Origin: Gigaspora margarita
Lineage: Eukaryota > Glomeromycota > Glomeromycetes > Diversisporales > Gigasporaceae
NCBI GenBank assembly: GCA_009809945.1
Contig: WTPW01000554.1
Coordinates: 251,805-315,804 of the forward strand
Direction of reading: 5' to 3'
DNA length: 64,000 bases
The position numbers and the translations under genes are program-made. This document shows, piece by piece, positions 11,225 through 23,616 of the stretch. Position 1 is the first letter of the stretch. Each line of letters opens with the position of its first letter. Below the pieces are notes generated by a model. The model did not search any database. It had not been told where the DNA came from and worked only from the letters and a program-made list of their open reading frames with translations.

Positions 11225-11905
11225 TTTGCATCATTTATGTTATTAATTTTTTTTATAGTTGCAATATAAGTGACCATCGGAAAATTTCAGTACAAATTTG
11301 CACTGAATTTTAAACGGTTTAAGGGAACAATCATACAATTGTAGTTGCAATCACAATCATTTTATAATAATTAGTAATCAAAGGGGTTTACAAAATTTTG
11401 CAAAGCGCAATATGAAATAATAATTTTATAATAAATATTTGCATTATTCACACCGATTAAATCGACTTGAAAAGACTGATCTATTGACTAAAGCATCCTC
11501 AATCACCTCAATGGATTGGAGGAAAAAAATTTAATAAGTCAATAATTGAATAACTAACTTAGTTACCATTCGATGAATAAAATCTGGAGGCGAAGATCTT
11601 TTTTTTCTTTTAAGATTGTTTTGATTAGCTAAAAATTCACGTTTCCATTATGAATTTTTGACAAGTCATTCTCTATCAACTAATCACAATGATTTGACGA
11701 TCTCATCTCGATCACTAGCTAGCCACATTGAAAGAATTTCTTGAGAACGCCCTAAATCAGCATCAATAAAAAAGTTTAAATAACTAGACATAACTATGTG
11801 GCATCTAGTATAATAATTTTGAGATAGATAGCAAATTATTACATAAACTACCCAACGACAATGTATAAAATTGAATGTGTGTTTAAAGTACATTGTTTTT
11901 TTTTA
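11225..11905. other. AT-rich spacer
   Basis: No gene or element recognised. Confidence 0.45.
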
Positions 11906-12106
11906 CAGTGCTTTTCAAATTAATGTGATCAAAAAATTCTATGTATCACACTGTGAATCAGGAATATAGAAAAAAAATGGCAATCTATGATTGACTAAAA
12001 ATTAGTCTATTAATGTTTGACCAATCATAGATTGGCATTTTTTATATATTCCTGACTCTCAGTGATGATACGTAGAATTTGCTGATCACAATAATTTGAA
12101 AAGGAC
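11906..12106. mobile_element. Tc1/mariner-type MITE, about 200 bp
   Basis: It starts at CAGTGCTTTTCAAATTAATG after a TA and ends near CATTATTGTGATC-type sequence, TAATTTGAAAAGGACTA. The arms pair over about 90 bp, with AATGGCAATCTATGATTG against CAATCATAGATTGGCATT near the centre. CAGTGCTTTTCAAATTA is a typical Tc1/mariner style terminus. Non-coding. Confidence 0.65.
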
Positions 12107-12114
12107 TATGTAAT

Positions 12115-12365
12115 AGATATTACACGGGTTGTTGTGAATATCATGAATTAGCACAACGAAGCCGTGGTAACACATGATGTTCACGGCGCACGTGTAATAT
12201 CTGATATATTTCACGGTTCCTATGCCCGTAACGTTTCTGATTAAAATTTTTAATAATGATGTCATACCGTGTAAAAATTTTTGATATCTTCACGGTATTA
12301 CATCATCATAACAATATCATCAGAAATGTTCACGGGAGAACATTAGGGGTCGTGAAATATAAAAT
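12115..12365. repeat. Nested hairpins built from TTCACGG/CCGTGAA words
   Basis: The outer pair is AGATATTACACGGG with CGTGTAATATCT (12117-12203). The inner pair is ATATTTCACGGTTCCTATG (12207 on) with the complement ending CGTGAAATAT at 12360. CACGG/CCGTG is repeated at least seven times. This is probably a further fold-back element next to the mariner MITE. No terminal duplication was identified. Confidence 0.55.
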
Positions 12366-14174
12366 GATAAATTATGATGTGTACTAAAATTCATTTTGAA
12401 TTCAAATTTCTGGTGTTAATAAAACTAAATCTTGTTATAACGATAGTTATTGTTGTGCATGAATATAATTTTGGTTTCATAATTGAATTATATAGGTTAG
12501 ATTTATAGAGCGCACAAATTGAGGCTTGAATTTTATATTCTGCCAACGTACCAAATGAATATTAAATCATTTTGACAGAAGCGGATACGAATAACGGTAT
12601 AAGCAACTTGTCAATGAATAGGAATAACGAATAAGCAAGTGGACTATCCAGATAATCTAAAGGGATATCTTGATTATTCTGTATAGTATAATCGCCAAAG
12701 AATTATTTTTACTATTCCATGACACCCTAAAAAATGATAGATCTTTATTGCCGATATTACACAAATTGTGCAAAAAAAAATCAGTGTGTATACAAATAAA
12801 TAAATATTATCTTTTTTATTTTACTAGGGAATCGGAAACCGATGTAAGTTCGAAGCGTAAAACTTAAAAATAAAATTATAGTATAATAAAAAAATTTTAT
12901 TTTATTAACGAATATTTTTTTTTATAACATACAGTACTACATATCGACCCAAATTTGATCAGTGTTACTAATCAAATAACCGGTTTGTTGATCAAGATAG
13001 TCTTGTAATCACGCGTCACACGTGCGGACAGACATCCTTTTCAAAGTTACGTTATTGATTCTTTTTTAGTATATGCATCAAAATCGTAACTTGTGATGCA
13101 TCAAAAACGTAACTTTTGTTACACTCTTACTCGTCCATTAAAGGTTCTCCGCTACGCTCCGAACCAATAATATATGGCTGATATACATCCCTTCAAATTT
13201 TCATAAGATTAATTTAACAAAACAAAGTTCCATCTCTAATTGTAATTCATACAAGTATCATTTTTATTTTTTCATTAAAAGTATAAATTATCTTATATCG
13301 TTCAAGTTAGTATACATGGTTTCCTAAAAGTGATGGAAAAAATTTTTAATTATCTGTATCGTTGAAAGTACTTGAGAACCCGAATTACTGAATTATAGAA
13401 AGTTCTACTATAACCTAAGCGTTTAGCAACTTTTCGAACTGATAAACTTTCTGTATTTGCCAGTTAAGATGCTTTAAAGTATCATATTTCTGGATTCAAC
13501 CAGAGATATATGTACGTACTAAAGTTTTGTAATATTTACATTAATCGCTGGATCTTAAAATATATATATATATATCAATTTTGAATCTATTATGTCGAAA
13601 TCACTACCTTAACTGATTTATTTTACTAATTTTTATTAGGAATTTGAAAATAGCTGTAAAAAAAATGAGCGAATAAATATCCGGTTGATTAGTTTTTTTA
13701 CCGGATCAGACTTTCAAAACCACAAACAAAAAATAGTCTTATCATATTAGGATGTCCAAATGTCCACCACATCTTTGGACACAGACATGGACGTCCGGTC
13801 CGAGTGCCAACACTGTGGTAGGGTATGTACAGTACATACAGTATTTACTGGATTCTTAGTCTTCGATGCAGTATATATTGAAGTCAGTTTATATACAATG
13901 AAACTAAAATATAGAATGAAGAGAAATTATGTTGGTAAAATGATAACTTTGCAAACTATAGACTAATAATTTAAATTATCGTTTCCATGGAAGAATGGTA
14001 ATGTAAGTAAAACTATTCATCTAATTGGAAACCATTTTTAAAAATATAATATTTAATAATATGTACTATTACAATGATAAAAATACTATAAAGAGCACAA
14101 TAATAATTAAATACATTAATAAATTTGTTGAATGTTTACAAAAAACTGTGTAACTTGAAAATTTAAAAATCACA
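12366..14174. other. Intergenic, downstream of the Ras-like gene
   Basis: No gene recognised. Notable short items are a (TA)n run near 13560, paired GTAACTT/AAGTTAC words at 13030-13125, and a cluster of GTCC/GGAC words at 13750-13815 ending GTGCCAACACTG, which resembles one end of a hAT-like element whose other end was not found. Confidence 0.4.
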
Positions 14175-15387
14175 CTATAAAATTGTATACTTTTGTTTCT
14201 TTTTTCTTCTTGAACTCTTATTATCCACACACTTTGTATTTCTAATCATCCTAACCAATGAATAAAAACATCTTTCTACATTCACACAAGTTTTTGCGGA
14301 AGTTTCTATGAAATCACATTTGAATTTTTTTGCCATATTCATTCCTTCTTCTCTTGAAACTTCCCGTTCGGCATGTTGATCACATTTATTTCCAATAAGT
14401 ATAATTGGTGGTACATAACTCTTGTGATATGAAATGATATTATAAAATCGTTCTATTCTCTCAAATGTGGATCTTGAAGATATGGAATAAATGATTAGAA
14501 AGCCCTCACCAATACTGAATAAAAAATTATTATACATTATATCAGTATTAATAAAACAGAAAGATTAAATTTTAATGTTTAGTTTTAATAAAGTTTAACT
14601 TTATTATTGATTATCATTATATGCTTAAAATAAATTTCATAAATCTAAGCACAATACCTGATCCATCGACCACACAAATCTGTATATTGTTCTATTAATT
14701 TAACAAAAGTAAAGAAATAAAAAAGTTTAAGGAAAAATACGAACAAACATTTTTTCATGAAAATGAAAACTAGAATAAGTTATGACTTGCAAAATATAAG
14801 TAAATAAAAATGTTATTCGCGAACCCTGTCCTGCAGTATCCAGAATTTCTAGAATACAAGGCTGACCATCTACAACGGTTTGTTTTCGATATGAGTCTTC
14901 GATTGCTGGGTTATATTGCTAAATTGTTAAACATATTTAAATATGAAATATATTATAGCCTACAAAATCCCACATAATTTACGAAAAGACAGACCTCTAT
15001 AGATTTGATAAATGAAATGATCCAAAAAACAAAGTTAGCATATAATATTTAAACTAAATTTATTTAAACAAATTTATTGATAATGAAATAAGATTTTAAA
15101 ACCATACTAACCAACAAATTGGTTTAGACATAACTGGCATTAAAATTGTGAATGTCCGTTAAACGATATAAAGTAAAAAAGGAATAAATTTTAATACTTC
15201 AATATTTAGATAAAAAGAGAAAATTCGACCAACCTGAATCGTAAGAGTCGACTAAAACATTAATAAAGAGATTACGTAAAAAGTCAGTGTTAACTAGCAA
15301 TTCGAATGCACAATATATAAGTAAAGTACTTTTTACCTTTCCAACACCACCATCGCCAAGACAAACTATTTTGTATAGCATCTTCAT
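14175..15387 (-). CDS. Ras-family small GTPase, six exons, no CaaX cysteine
   Basis: A GTP-binding switch protein of the Ras/Rheb type, reconstructed by splice phase. Exons on the minus strand: 15387-15337, 15251-15234, 15133-15116, 14918-14825, 14691-14658, 14514-14175. They total 555 nt and encode 184 residues. The P-loop GDGGVGK lies in exon 1 and STLTIQ in an 18-nt exon. LCLNQF follows in another 18-nt exon, then [12 protein letters not shown] (switch I), DTAGQEQYT (switch II), NKCD and ETSAK. At the exon 3/4 junction the canonical F-V-E-Q-Y would need an acceptor two bases upstream of AG; using AG gives F-Q-Y, two residues short, so this junction is uncertain. The tail [11 protein letters not shown] is polybasic but has Tyr (TAT) where a CaaX box would have Cys (TGT), so prenylation is not predicted. 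It is otherwise intact, with conventional length and no neighbours in an operon-like arrangement. Confidence 0.85.
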
Positions 15388-16657
15388 TGCAAAAATACTT
15401 AGAATATTTCCGGTTGTTGAAGATGATTATTGTCTAAGGGTACAATTAATATCAGGAAAAATATACGAAACACAGATTTAATTTCCCTGCAGTTGTACAG
15501 TTATCGCATGCAATGTTCGTCATTTATGAATTCCGTATCACAAAAATTAGAATAAAGAAGAACAAAATTATTGTGGGACACTTAGATTATTTACCTAATT
15601 TAGATCACCACTAATACCAAACTTGACCCAACTTTAAACCGTACAATTAAATAAATCCGATAGGTTATTACCTATTGCTATAGTTTAATCATTAGCCCCT
15701 GCATTGATAATCATTTCCTCGACGGTAAAATTTTAAAAAGGAAATTATAGATCAAAATAAAGATTTAAAGCTAAGCATTGTAGTTAATGGTTACACTCAT
15801 AAATCATCGTTTAATGTATGTAAATCTCATTTTAATTAGTGTCACACAAGGTCAGTTTTTTTTTTTCTTATTTTTCCATTGTACATATTTGTATTTTGTA
15901 TCTGCAAAATTTGATTTGTTATTTCCTTTTTTTAAAAAATTATATTACTGGTACAGATATGAGCATGAATCTTTTAAAATAGAACTTTAGAATATGCAAT
16001 ATTATAGATTATAATTCATGTATGCAGATCAATCACAGATCACTCGTGGCGATTTGCAGGAAAGTCTGTTTGCAAGACAGTTTAAAAATAGATGCAGAAT
16101 TATTATATTATTTCATATAAATAATGATTTTTTTTATGTAGAGCGTAGCCAAGTACTTACGTAAGTACATACGTACGTATAGAAATAGGCAATAAAATAG
16201 ATATTTTAAGACTCGTTTTGCAAATTATTAATTAATGATTACGTAAAACAATTTATGGTATTATAACATTTATTATTAATAAGTAATCGTACACATTAAC
16301 AATCGCATATCTTATGCACGTCCGTACATCTATTTCCCAACAATTTATTTCATTATAGCTATGATAATTTAACTGACAAATTATAAGTTACAAATACATT
16401 ATAATAAAGCAAGCCGGCTTTAAGGGGAATTTTTGGCTAGCATTAAGATAAAAAAAAAATATATGCACATTTGACTCAAAATTTTTAATATATTTTCGAC
16501 CAATAGAATCATATGCGCAGGTAAGTAAGAATGTTGTCCGTTTGTTCGAACTCGGTTCGACTATGCTTTAAGTCCAAGCCCAATGGGACTCCAGCCTCGC
16601 GATTTTCAATATTATATTTATATTCCTCATGCTCAAAACGAGTTTGAAATCGATTAG
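15388..16657. other. Region upstream of the Ras-like gene
   Basis: This presumably holds the promoter of the GTPase gene, but no specific site can be named. There is a palindromic GTACTTACGTAAGTAC run with repeated TACG near 16155-16180. The frame at 15787-15990 is phenylalanine/tyrosine-rich noise. Confidence 0.4.
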
Positions 16658-16935
16658 CCCTATAAAAAAAATCTCGTGGAATTGTTTGGAAAATGCTAAA
16701 ATTATCCGATTAATTGTTCGGAAAATCGACTCCGTTCAAAGGATGTTTATTGGATGTATATGTTTTTATAGATTTTTTAATACTTTTTTATGCGATAATT
16801 TTTAATCAAAAATTACTATTTTTACATCCCTTACAAAAATCGTAATGAGAACAGTACAAACATAAATCCTGTTCGGAAAATCGACTCCATTTCGAACAAT
16901 TCCTGTTAATTTTTGAACAACCATTTTTTATAGGA
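16658..16935. mobile_element. MITE with CCCTATAAAA ends, about 278 bp
   Basis: The left end CCCTATAAAAAAAATC and right end ATTTTTTATAGG are inverted, followed inward by GTGGAATTGTT and its complement AACAATTCC. GTTCGGAAAATCGACTCC words occur near both ends (about 16709 and 16870). The termini relate it to the CCCTATAAG family, but its internal word differs from the CACGTG or GTGCCA words of the others. The target duplication is unclear. Confidence 0.6.
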
Positions 16936-17115
16936 TAGGTGAGCAAATTCTTGATTTGTAATTTAGACTTTTAATTCATCATTACATTTACATAGTGACT
17001 ATTTTTTTTTCTATTTTTTTTTTTTACATATATAAATAAGTGGCTTCCTTATTTTTATCGCATTTTTTACATAAAGTTCACAATTCGATGGACTTGAATA
17101 ATCTATTAATCCAAC

Positions 17116-17302
17116 TGAATTTACTGATGTTTCAAAAATGTACTTGAATCTGAAAACTTACGAAAATAATAACCCATTTCCAAAGTGATCAAAATCAGTT
17201 CCTTCCTGGGACGAACCTACTGAAACCGATGTTAAACGATATGGCAAACTTTACAATAAATCTTATTCAATGGATACGGATCTCTCTACTATTGAATCTT
17301 AA
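17116..17302 (+). pseudogene. Orphan coding remnant, unrecognised
   Basis: One frame reads FTDVSKMYLNLKTYENNN, a single TGA, then KSVPSWDEPTETDVKRYG, KLYNKSYSMDTDLSTIES and a stop at 17300-17302. The residue mix (W, D, E, K, Y; few low-complexity runs) is protein-like on both sides of the TGA. That suggests the 3' end of a decayed gene, or an exon pair with a short unrecognised intron. No start or flanking exons were found, and no family is recognised. Confidence 0.3.
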
Positions 17303-18669
17303 GCGTAACCATGTAGAGAGGTGAGATATATAATAAATAGTACAGGCTTTACTAACTTGCTCAAACAAGCATAATTATTAGTACATTTGTATGAACTGAG
17401 TTCGAGAATCGGTTTTATGCAAATGATCTAAAACTGTGTTCCAACAAGTTTTAAAGTACTAACTAACCAATTGGAGCATGATAATCCTTACTGGTAAGAC
17501 ATCATAGTATTCTAGTGCTAGTAAAGTAAAGCGTAATACTGTAGTAGTTTATAGTTCCGTATAGATGCAAGTTTATTTCAAGAGCGCATTTTAATTTTCG
17601 GTTAACATAACCCCCCTCAGCTGAAGTCTCGCTCCGAAAAATGAACAACCAATCAAACCGCTGGTTGACTCTCGTCAATCACCTGATTTATATCAACCAA
17701 TGAAATTGACCCATTTTTATTCATTTTTATATGTTCATTTCATTTTACCCCCTCCCGAGGGTCCTGAAAAGTGATGTTACCCGAAGAATCAACTTCAAAC
17801 AACCTTATATTTATTGGATTTTGCATTCAACTGTTGTTCGGTAAGTTAAGTTGATTTATCTTCGATCGTAAACAAAGGATTGTGGATTCTATGATAATAC
17901 GGGTTACGTTATCAAAATATTGGAATTATTTATTACGTAGTGACGATCAGTAATAAAAGTTTTAATTTGAATATAAAACTCTTTCAAATTGTAGGTTAAA
18001 GGATTTCGCTTTTATTATTGTTTCTCTTTAGCACGAATATAATGAAATTGTTTTTAATATATTGAATTACACCCGAGCGTATTTGCAACTAATAATGCAT
18101 CTATCTGCGAGTGATAATTCAGTTTTTCGCAAGTTGAAACCAGATCAATTTATTTTATTTACTTCATATTGGAACTTTAATTCCTTGATTGGGGTTTCAA
18201 CCATTCACTTGGGGGTTGAATACTTTTAATCCTTCGACTAGGTTTTAATTTCCCTTACCCAAAATAAGAAATATACTAACTAAATAAAGAAAAAAAGGAA
18301 AAGAAAAAAATTTCGAGCATGACTAGTGATGCCACGTACAGTACCATACGAACAGTACTTTACATACTGTACACTAAAATTTACCGATCATTAAGACCTG
18401 GCAGAAATATTGATATGCATTGACCAATCATATTTGTTAATTTGATCAACACAAAATTCCCCGAGTTTTAGATAAATTATTAATATATAAGGGTTTTTCC
18501 TAATATATATGACTATACATTTATATAAATTATATAACTTAAATTTATAAATATATATTGTTAAATAAAAAAAATTTAAATATATTAAATTATATCTAAA
18601 ATATTTAATATTAGTAAGTATAAAATAATTTAAATACACGTCACTCTTGATATAACGTAGTACCTGAGC
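17303..18669. other. Intergenic
   Basis: No gene recognised. At 18320-18375, TAGTGATGCCACGTACAGTA with paired GTACAGTAC words looks like one end of a hAT-like element without a matching partner. An A/T-rich stretch at 18480-18640 gives spurious open frames. Confidence 0.4.
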
Positions 18670-19690
18670 TAATGATGCCTGACAAATGATGAAATAGTTT
18701 CGTCTAGACGAATGACGAAACCATTTCGTCAGGAAACTTCAATTTGACGAATGATGAATGACGAAACTCCTCATCGAATATATATTTATAAGCAGAAAAA
18801 TAAATAAAAATAAAAAGTGCGATTTTTTGTTTAGGAATCATTAAAAACTGTTTAGTGCATAAACGCCTTCTGAGGCTGCATATGCGTGTAAATAAATAAG
18901 TAAAATTTTCTAAACATTTTGATAATAATACAGTAAATACATCTTTTTTGTTATTTTAACATAAAAAAGCGCTCCTTATAAGTAAAATTTCATGTAATAC
19001 ATGGTTTACTTAGAAAACGTAGCTAGTTGTCATAGTAAAATTTTGTGCTATTACGATTTCTTTGCTTTATCGTTAACATTAGTAGTTGTTTATATTGCAC
19101 GAAGATCCGAAATTGCTATTTTAATTGGTTTCAAGCCTAAATTTTGTAGATCATTTGCACCCCTCCAGCCCCGATATTCGATACCTATTACTTCGATCAT
19201 GTGACATCATGAACCGAGTTCACGAATGAAATCGAATATTCGAATCCTACAATTTCGGTATTAAGAAGATAGAACTATAGAATTAATATTAAGAAAGTAT
19301 TGGAAGATAAGAACCACAAGTAGAATTGAGTAAACTATACTTATCTTAGATACCAGTTATGCCGTAGCAAGACCCTACTAACCTTGAGACCCGGTCCAAA
19401 TCTTTCCATCCTCTTTTTGCCTACCGATTCAAGGTTAAGGAGTAATGAGACAATTGTGTATAGTTTTGTATTGGTTAGATTAGTTGGTTAGCCTTAATTA
19501 TCCCAATTAGCCCACACTTTCTCAGCACACATGATGCCCATCTCTAGTTTTGTCAATGGTTTCATCAATCGTCTGCAATTTGGTCAATCATCTGTAGTTT
19601 TGTAAATCATCTATAGTTTTGTCAATCATCTATTTGCCAGATGAAACCATAGACAAAACCATGCAAAAATAGTTTTGCCAAGCATCATTA
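18670..19690. mobile_element. hAT-like non-autonomous element, 1,021 bp
   Basis: The ends TAATGATGCCTGACAAA and TTTTGCCAAGCATCATTA are inverted. The 8-bp direct repeat ACCTGAGC flanks it (18662-18669 and 19691-19698), the size typical of hAT. Subterminal words GACGAAAC/GACGAATGATGA on the left and GTTTTGTCAATCATCT on the right recur many times and face each other. No transposase is visible. The right terminus of a relative is at 40945-40967. Confidence 0.85.
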
Positions 19691-19698
19691 ACCTGAGC

Positions 19699-20373
19699 AC
19701 ATAGTGAAAAATTTTTTCAAATCTATTTTATTGTGAGTTTTATTAGTAAGTCCATTATATAAATAGTATTTATTATGATCTGGATCTGAATCCTATCTAT
19801 CATTATCAAGATTTTGCCTAGACTCTATTATATTATATTGAAAGTGTCATGTAATTTAATTTTGGGTCTTTGTCTTGAAAATAGGATTCCAAGGTCACTC
19901 AAACCAAAATTGAAATTTTTTTAAATCATAATTTATGAAACACTAAGTTCATTTTGTACAAATTTTATACTAGTAGTGGTCTGGTGCAAAAAGATTTGAA
20001 CTTCAAACAGCTTTAATCAAAAAATTTTTTTACAATTTAATTTTTATTGTTTTTTTTTAATTCTATATAATTTTGAATTAATTATTTTTATAAAATAAAA
20101 TTAGTTTAATTATTTTATTATTAAAATAAAAAATTTTATTAATAGAAATTTATAATTTGGTGCACCCCTATAGTATCAAATATAAATAGTAATAATTGGA
20201 ATTAGGGTTAGAGTTAGGATTAGAAGATTGAAGTTTAGAGTTGGAGTTAGAGTTAGAATTAGGTGTAAAATTAAAGTTTAAGGCAACATTGCAATAGGTG
20301 CATTTTTTATTAAAAGTGCAATATTGATTACCCTAGTAAAATTTTGAGAAGTATAAAAAGAGTGCACCATAGT
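19699..20373. other. Spacer with one orphan terminus
   Basis: GTGGTCTGGTGCAAAAAGAT at 19975 matches the outer end of the palindrome at 34787-35612, so this is probably an old copy whose body has decayed. The GAATTAGGGTTAGAGTTAGG run at 20200-20260 is simple G-A-T repetition. No gene. Confidence 0.4.
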
Positions 20374-21499
20374 TAGGGTGCAGGACGGGCCGGGTCAGTC
20401 CGGGCCTGCTTAGACCTGAAACTCAGCCCGAAAATTATTTTTAAGCCCAAGCCCAGCCCGAAGAAAAAAAAAGCCCATAAAATAAACCAGGCCGGGCCTT
20501 ATTTAAAACCATACCCGGCCCGGCCCAGCCCGCAGAAATATATAAGTTTTTGCATTAGGCCATAAATACGCAAAATTGGGTGCATGCTCAAATTTTTCTT
20601 TTCAATTAGTATCATTATTTTATACTCCAAGCGAGGGATTAAACCCCAAATGAGGGATTAAAACCCCTATACGAATTAAAGGCATATAAAGGTGTAGTCT
20701 CAAGTGGACGATTGTAGATGATTCTTAATAATTGTTAATAGTATTTAGTATACCGATGTATTGATTTATGTTAATAAAGAGAACCTTAAACCCGTAATTA
20801 TGTTGTTAGTTTATTGATTTAAACTATTTAACCTTAATCACTATTTGTTCACGTTCGAAGCCAAATTGGTTCAAAACCTTATCAAGCTCTTCCCGGTCAT
20901 AACACTGGCTAGGTAACTTTTTTACAAAAAGAAAAAAAAGCTAATTATCTTCACTATAGCCTATATCAAGAGAATAATATATGTACTTCATCCCACTATA
21001 ACGAGAGTGAGTTGTATATATTTTTGTAATATCATACATATCACAAACTATAATATCAACTGAGCACGTTCCTTGGAGTTAATTTTCATACGTGTAAAAA
21101 GTCTATCATGAGCATTAAGAATCTAAGTATTTAAAATAAGTTATCATAAGTGTTACCTATTTATCATTAAAAGTTTTATCAGGTAAAAGTTTACATATGC
21201 TTCTTATATTGAGTCATCATATCAACTGAACAAATTATAATCAAGTTGACTATATATACAGTATGAGTTTGCTTTTGGACCTCCTGGTTGTTATATTGAA
21301 CCAGCAAGCAATGCATGGATTTTGATCCATAAAAATACCCAATGTTTAGGATAAACGATAAGAATTCGCTTCCATTTTCTGGTTATTATATTGAACCAGA
21401 CAAGCAATGCATGGATTTTGATCCACAAAACGCCTAATGATTAGGATAAACTTAGTAAATGGAATGAAATATGAAGGCTGTTCAGATATTAAGAATTGC

Positions 21500-21870
21500 C
21501 ACTTTTACGTGATTATGTTCATTTCATAGACAACCACTTTATTCATCAACAGTTAGTTCATAGGTAAGTTTATTTTACAGAAAATTATTTAATAGACAAG
21601 CTCATTTCTTAGACAGTTTTTTACTTTACCGGCAGCTCAATTAATAGACTATTAATCTCACCAACAACTCATATTACAGACAAAGTAATTTTAATCATTG
21701 TCATTATTAGGATTAGCTTTGAACTAGGGTTAAAGTTAGTACAATATATAAGAAAAAAAAACTTCTATGAAATAAGCCGTCAGTGAAATGAGCTGTCGGT
21801 AAAATGAACTATCTATGAAATAAACTTGTCTGTTAAGTGATTGTTGATAAATGGTACTTTTCTGACAACA
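21500..21870. mobile_element. Nested inverted-repeat element, TTCAT/GACA words
   Basis: The left half has TTCATAGACAACCACTTTAT and repeated TTTACAGA, TAATAGACA, TCACCAACA words. The right half has the complements (TGAAATAAGCCGTCAGTGAA, GGTAAAATGAAC, TTGTCTGTTAAGTG). The same word style appears at 35755-36095, a related copy. It lies inside the hAT-like element 20374-22951. Confidence 0.55.
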
Positions 21871-22297
21871 CTTAAATATCGATAATTAGTGATAGTTATA
21901 TTTCAGGTAATTGGGCAAAAATGGGAAAGATAACTGACATATCAGCAGTCAGTATGTTAGTTATGCTTTTCCAGTAAACTTTGTTTATGCCAAATTACTG
22001 TAATTGATTTATACCCACCATTCATGCATTACCTCAAGATTATTAGAATTTAAAAGATAAAAATATAAATTAAATAAAAAAATCGAAAAAAATAAAAAAA
22101 TAATAAGATAAAATTAAATCATAAATAAAAAAATTGTAATTAAATAATAAATAAATAAATTGTGGGAATTAAAATACGGTAAATGATAATTAAATTAAAT
22201 TTAAAAAAAATTGAATTAAATAATAAATAAATAAATTGTGGGAATTAAAAATACGGTAAATGAAAATTCAATTAAATTTTAAAAAACAATTATTATA

Positions 22298-22647
22298 AAA
22301 CGCACTTATGGTGTTTTACCACCATAGGTAAATTAGATTTGCAAATCCGTGTAACAAAAACAAAAAAATAAATTTTTATAAAACAAAAAATAAAGTTTGA
22401 TTACTTTAGGGTTAGGGTGAGGCCTGGGATTTTATCGGGGCATTAGTATATACAAAATTTAGCAAGGAATTTTTTTTATTAGAGCCCCAAAGTTGGTTTC
22501 ATAAGCAAAATTTTGAGATATGAATGTTTTTTTAAAAAAATAAACAAAAAAACGAAATTTTATGTTACACCTGATCTTAAATTTTGATTGGCTATTCTAA
22601 TAGTTTTGTGGAACATGGTGTAAAACACCATAGGTGCGTTTTAGTAA
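22298..22647. mobile_element. Nested MITE, AAAACGCAC ends, 350 bp
   Basis: TAAAACGCACTTATGGTGTT at the left pairs with AACACCATAGGTGCGTTTTA at the right. The interior contains TTAGGGTTAGGG and GTTACACCTGATC followed by TTGATTGGCTA, a combination also seen at 24390-24610, 54890-54990 and 39560-39650, so several window elements share this core. Non-coding. Confidence 0.7.
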
Positions 22648-22959
22648 AACTCTTTAAAAAATATCTATTGCACTTCGAACTTATTTTAATGATCATTACA
22701 TAACAATCTTACTGTTTATGCTCTTTGGCTTTAATATGTTACAAGAGCCAATATTTTTGACTATAAGTTCATCGGGTATTATCGGGCCTGATCGGGCTTT
22801 CTTATGAAGCTTGAGCCTGGCCTGATATTTAACAAGCCCGATCTGAACCCGGCCCAAACAATAGTGGGTTTAAAATTATGAGCCCGAATTGACCCAAAGC
22901 CCGGTCTGACCCGCAAGTTTCTGGGCTTAGCCCAGCCTGTCCCGCACCCTAACCATAGT

Positions 22960-23616
22960 GCATAGTGCACCATTTTTTAAAACCCATATTAATAATAGCT
23001 TGTTTAAAAATATTTCTATATATGGCCAGTGCAAAAAATGTAGATATACCAATCTTCTTATAATAAAAAATTTTTTTAAAATTTGATGTAAATATTTAAA
23101 TAACTTAATTTATTATATATGCTTTAGGATATATTAAAATAAATTTAATAAAAAATTTTATTTTTATAGAAACTTTTATTAATGACATATTTTTTCAATT
23201 TCTAAAATGCAAAAATATAAATATACTAAAATCAAAAAATTAATTTATCTATATACTGTCAACTATCAATATAGTGGAAATTTAGGCTGAAAAAAAATTC
23301 TATTATATAACTTTTTTATTATTAGTCTGTTATAAATGTTAAAAATTATTTATTTATTAAAACTTTGGTTCTTTGCAATTAGTCCATTAAAGAGGTGAAT
23401 CCAGTCTAAGGGTGTCCATTATATTGATAGTTGACAGTATAAAATTTTTAATTTTTAATTATCTATTTATAATTTTTTATACTAAATAAAGCAAGTTCTA
23501 AGCTATCTTTTAATATAAAATTTATTATCTTTATATATAGATTTTGTTTTGTAATACTTTTTAAATTTTTTTTTTTTTAAAAAAAAACCTTTAAAAATAG
23601 AAGTTTAAAATGCTTC
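22960..23616. other. AT-rich, remnants of a palindrome-type element
   Basis: 23440-23560 is similar to 34850-34940 (AATAAAGCAAGTTCTAAGCT versus the AATAAAGCAGGTTCTGGGCT form), the arm of the fold-back element at 34787. The matching opposite arm lies at about 26980-27150. No gene. Confidence 0.45.

Larger units (their letters stand above)
20374..22951. mobile_element. hAT-like element with GGGCC/GCCCG words, 2,578 bp, hosting other insertions
   Basis: The left end TAGGGTGCAGGACGGGCCGG and right end CCTGTCCCGCACCCTA are inverted. The 8-bp target duplication ACCATAGT is perfect (20366-20373 and 22952-22959). The outer 150-190 bp on each side are dense in GGGCC, GCCCG and CGGGC, making them the most GC-rich DNA of the window. 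The interior is AT-rich and contains two inverted-repeat elements (21500-21870 and 22298-22647), so the original element was shorter. No transposase frame remains. Confidence 0.9.

Noticed and set aside
13139-13170. CTCCGCTACGCTCCGAACC as a tRNA fragment
   Set aside because: No acceptor stem or anticodon arm could be drawn; no convincing tRNA was found anywhere in the window.
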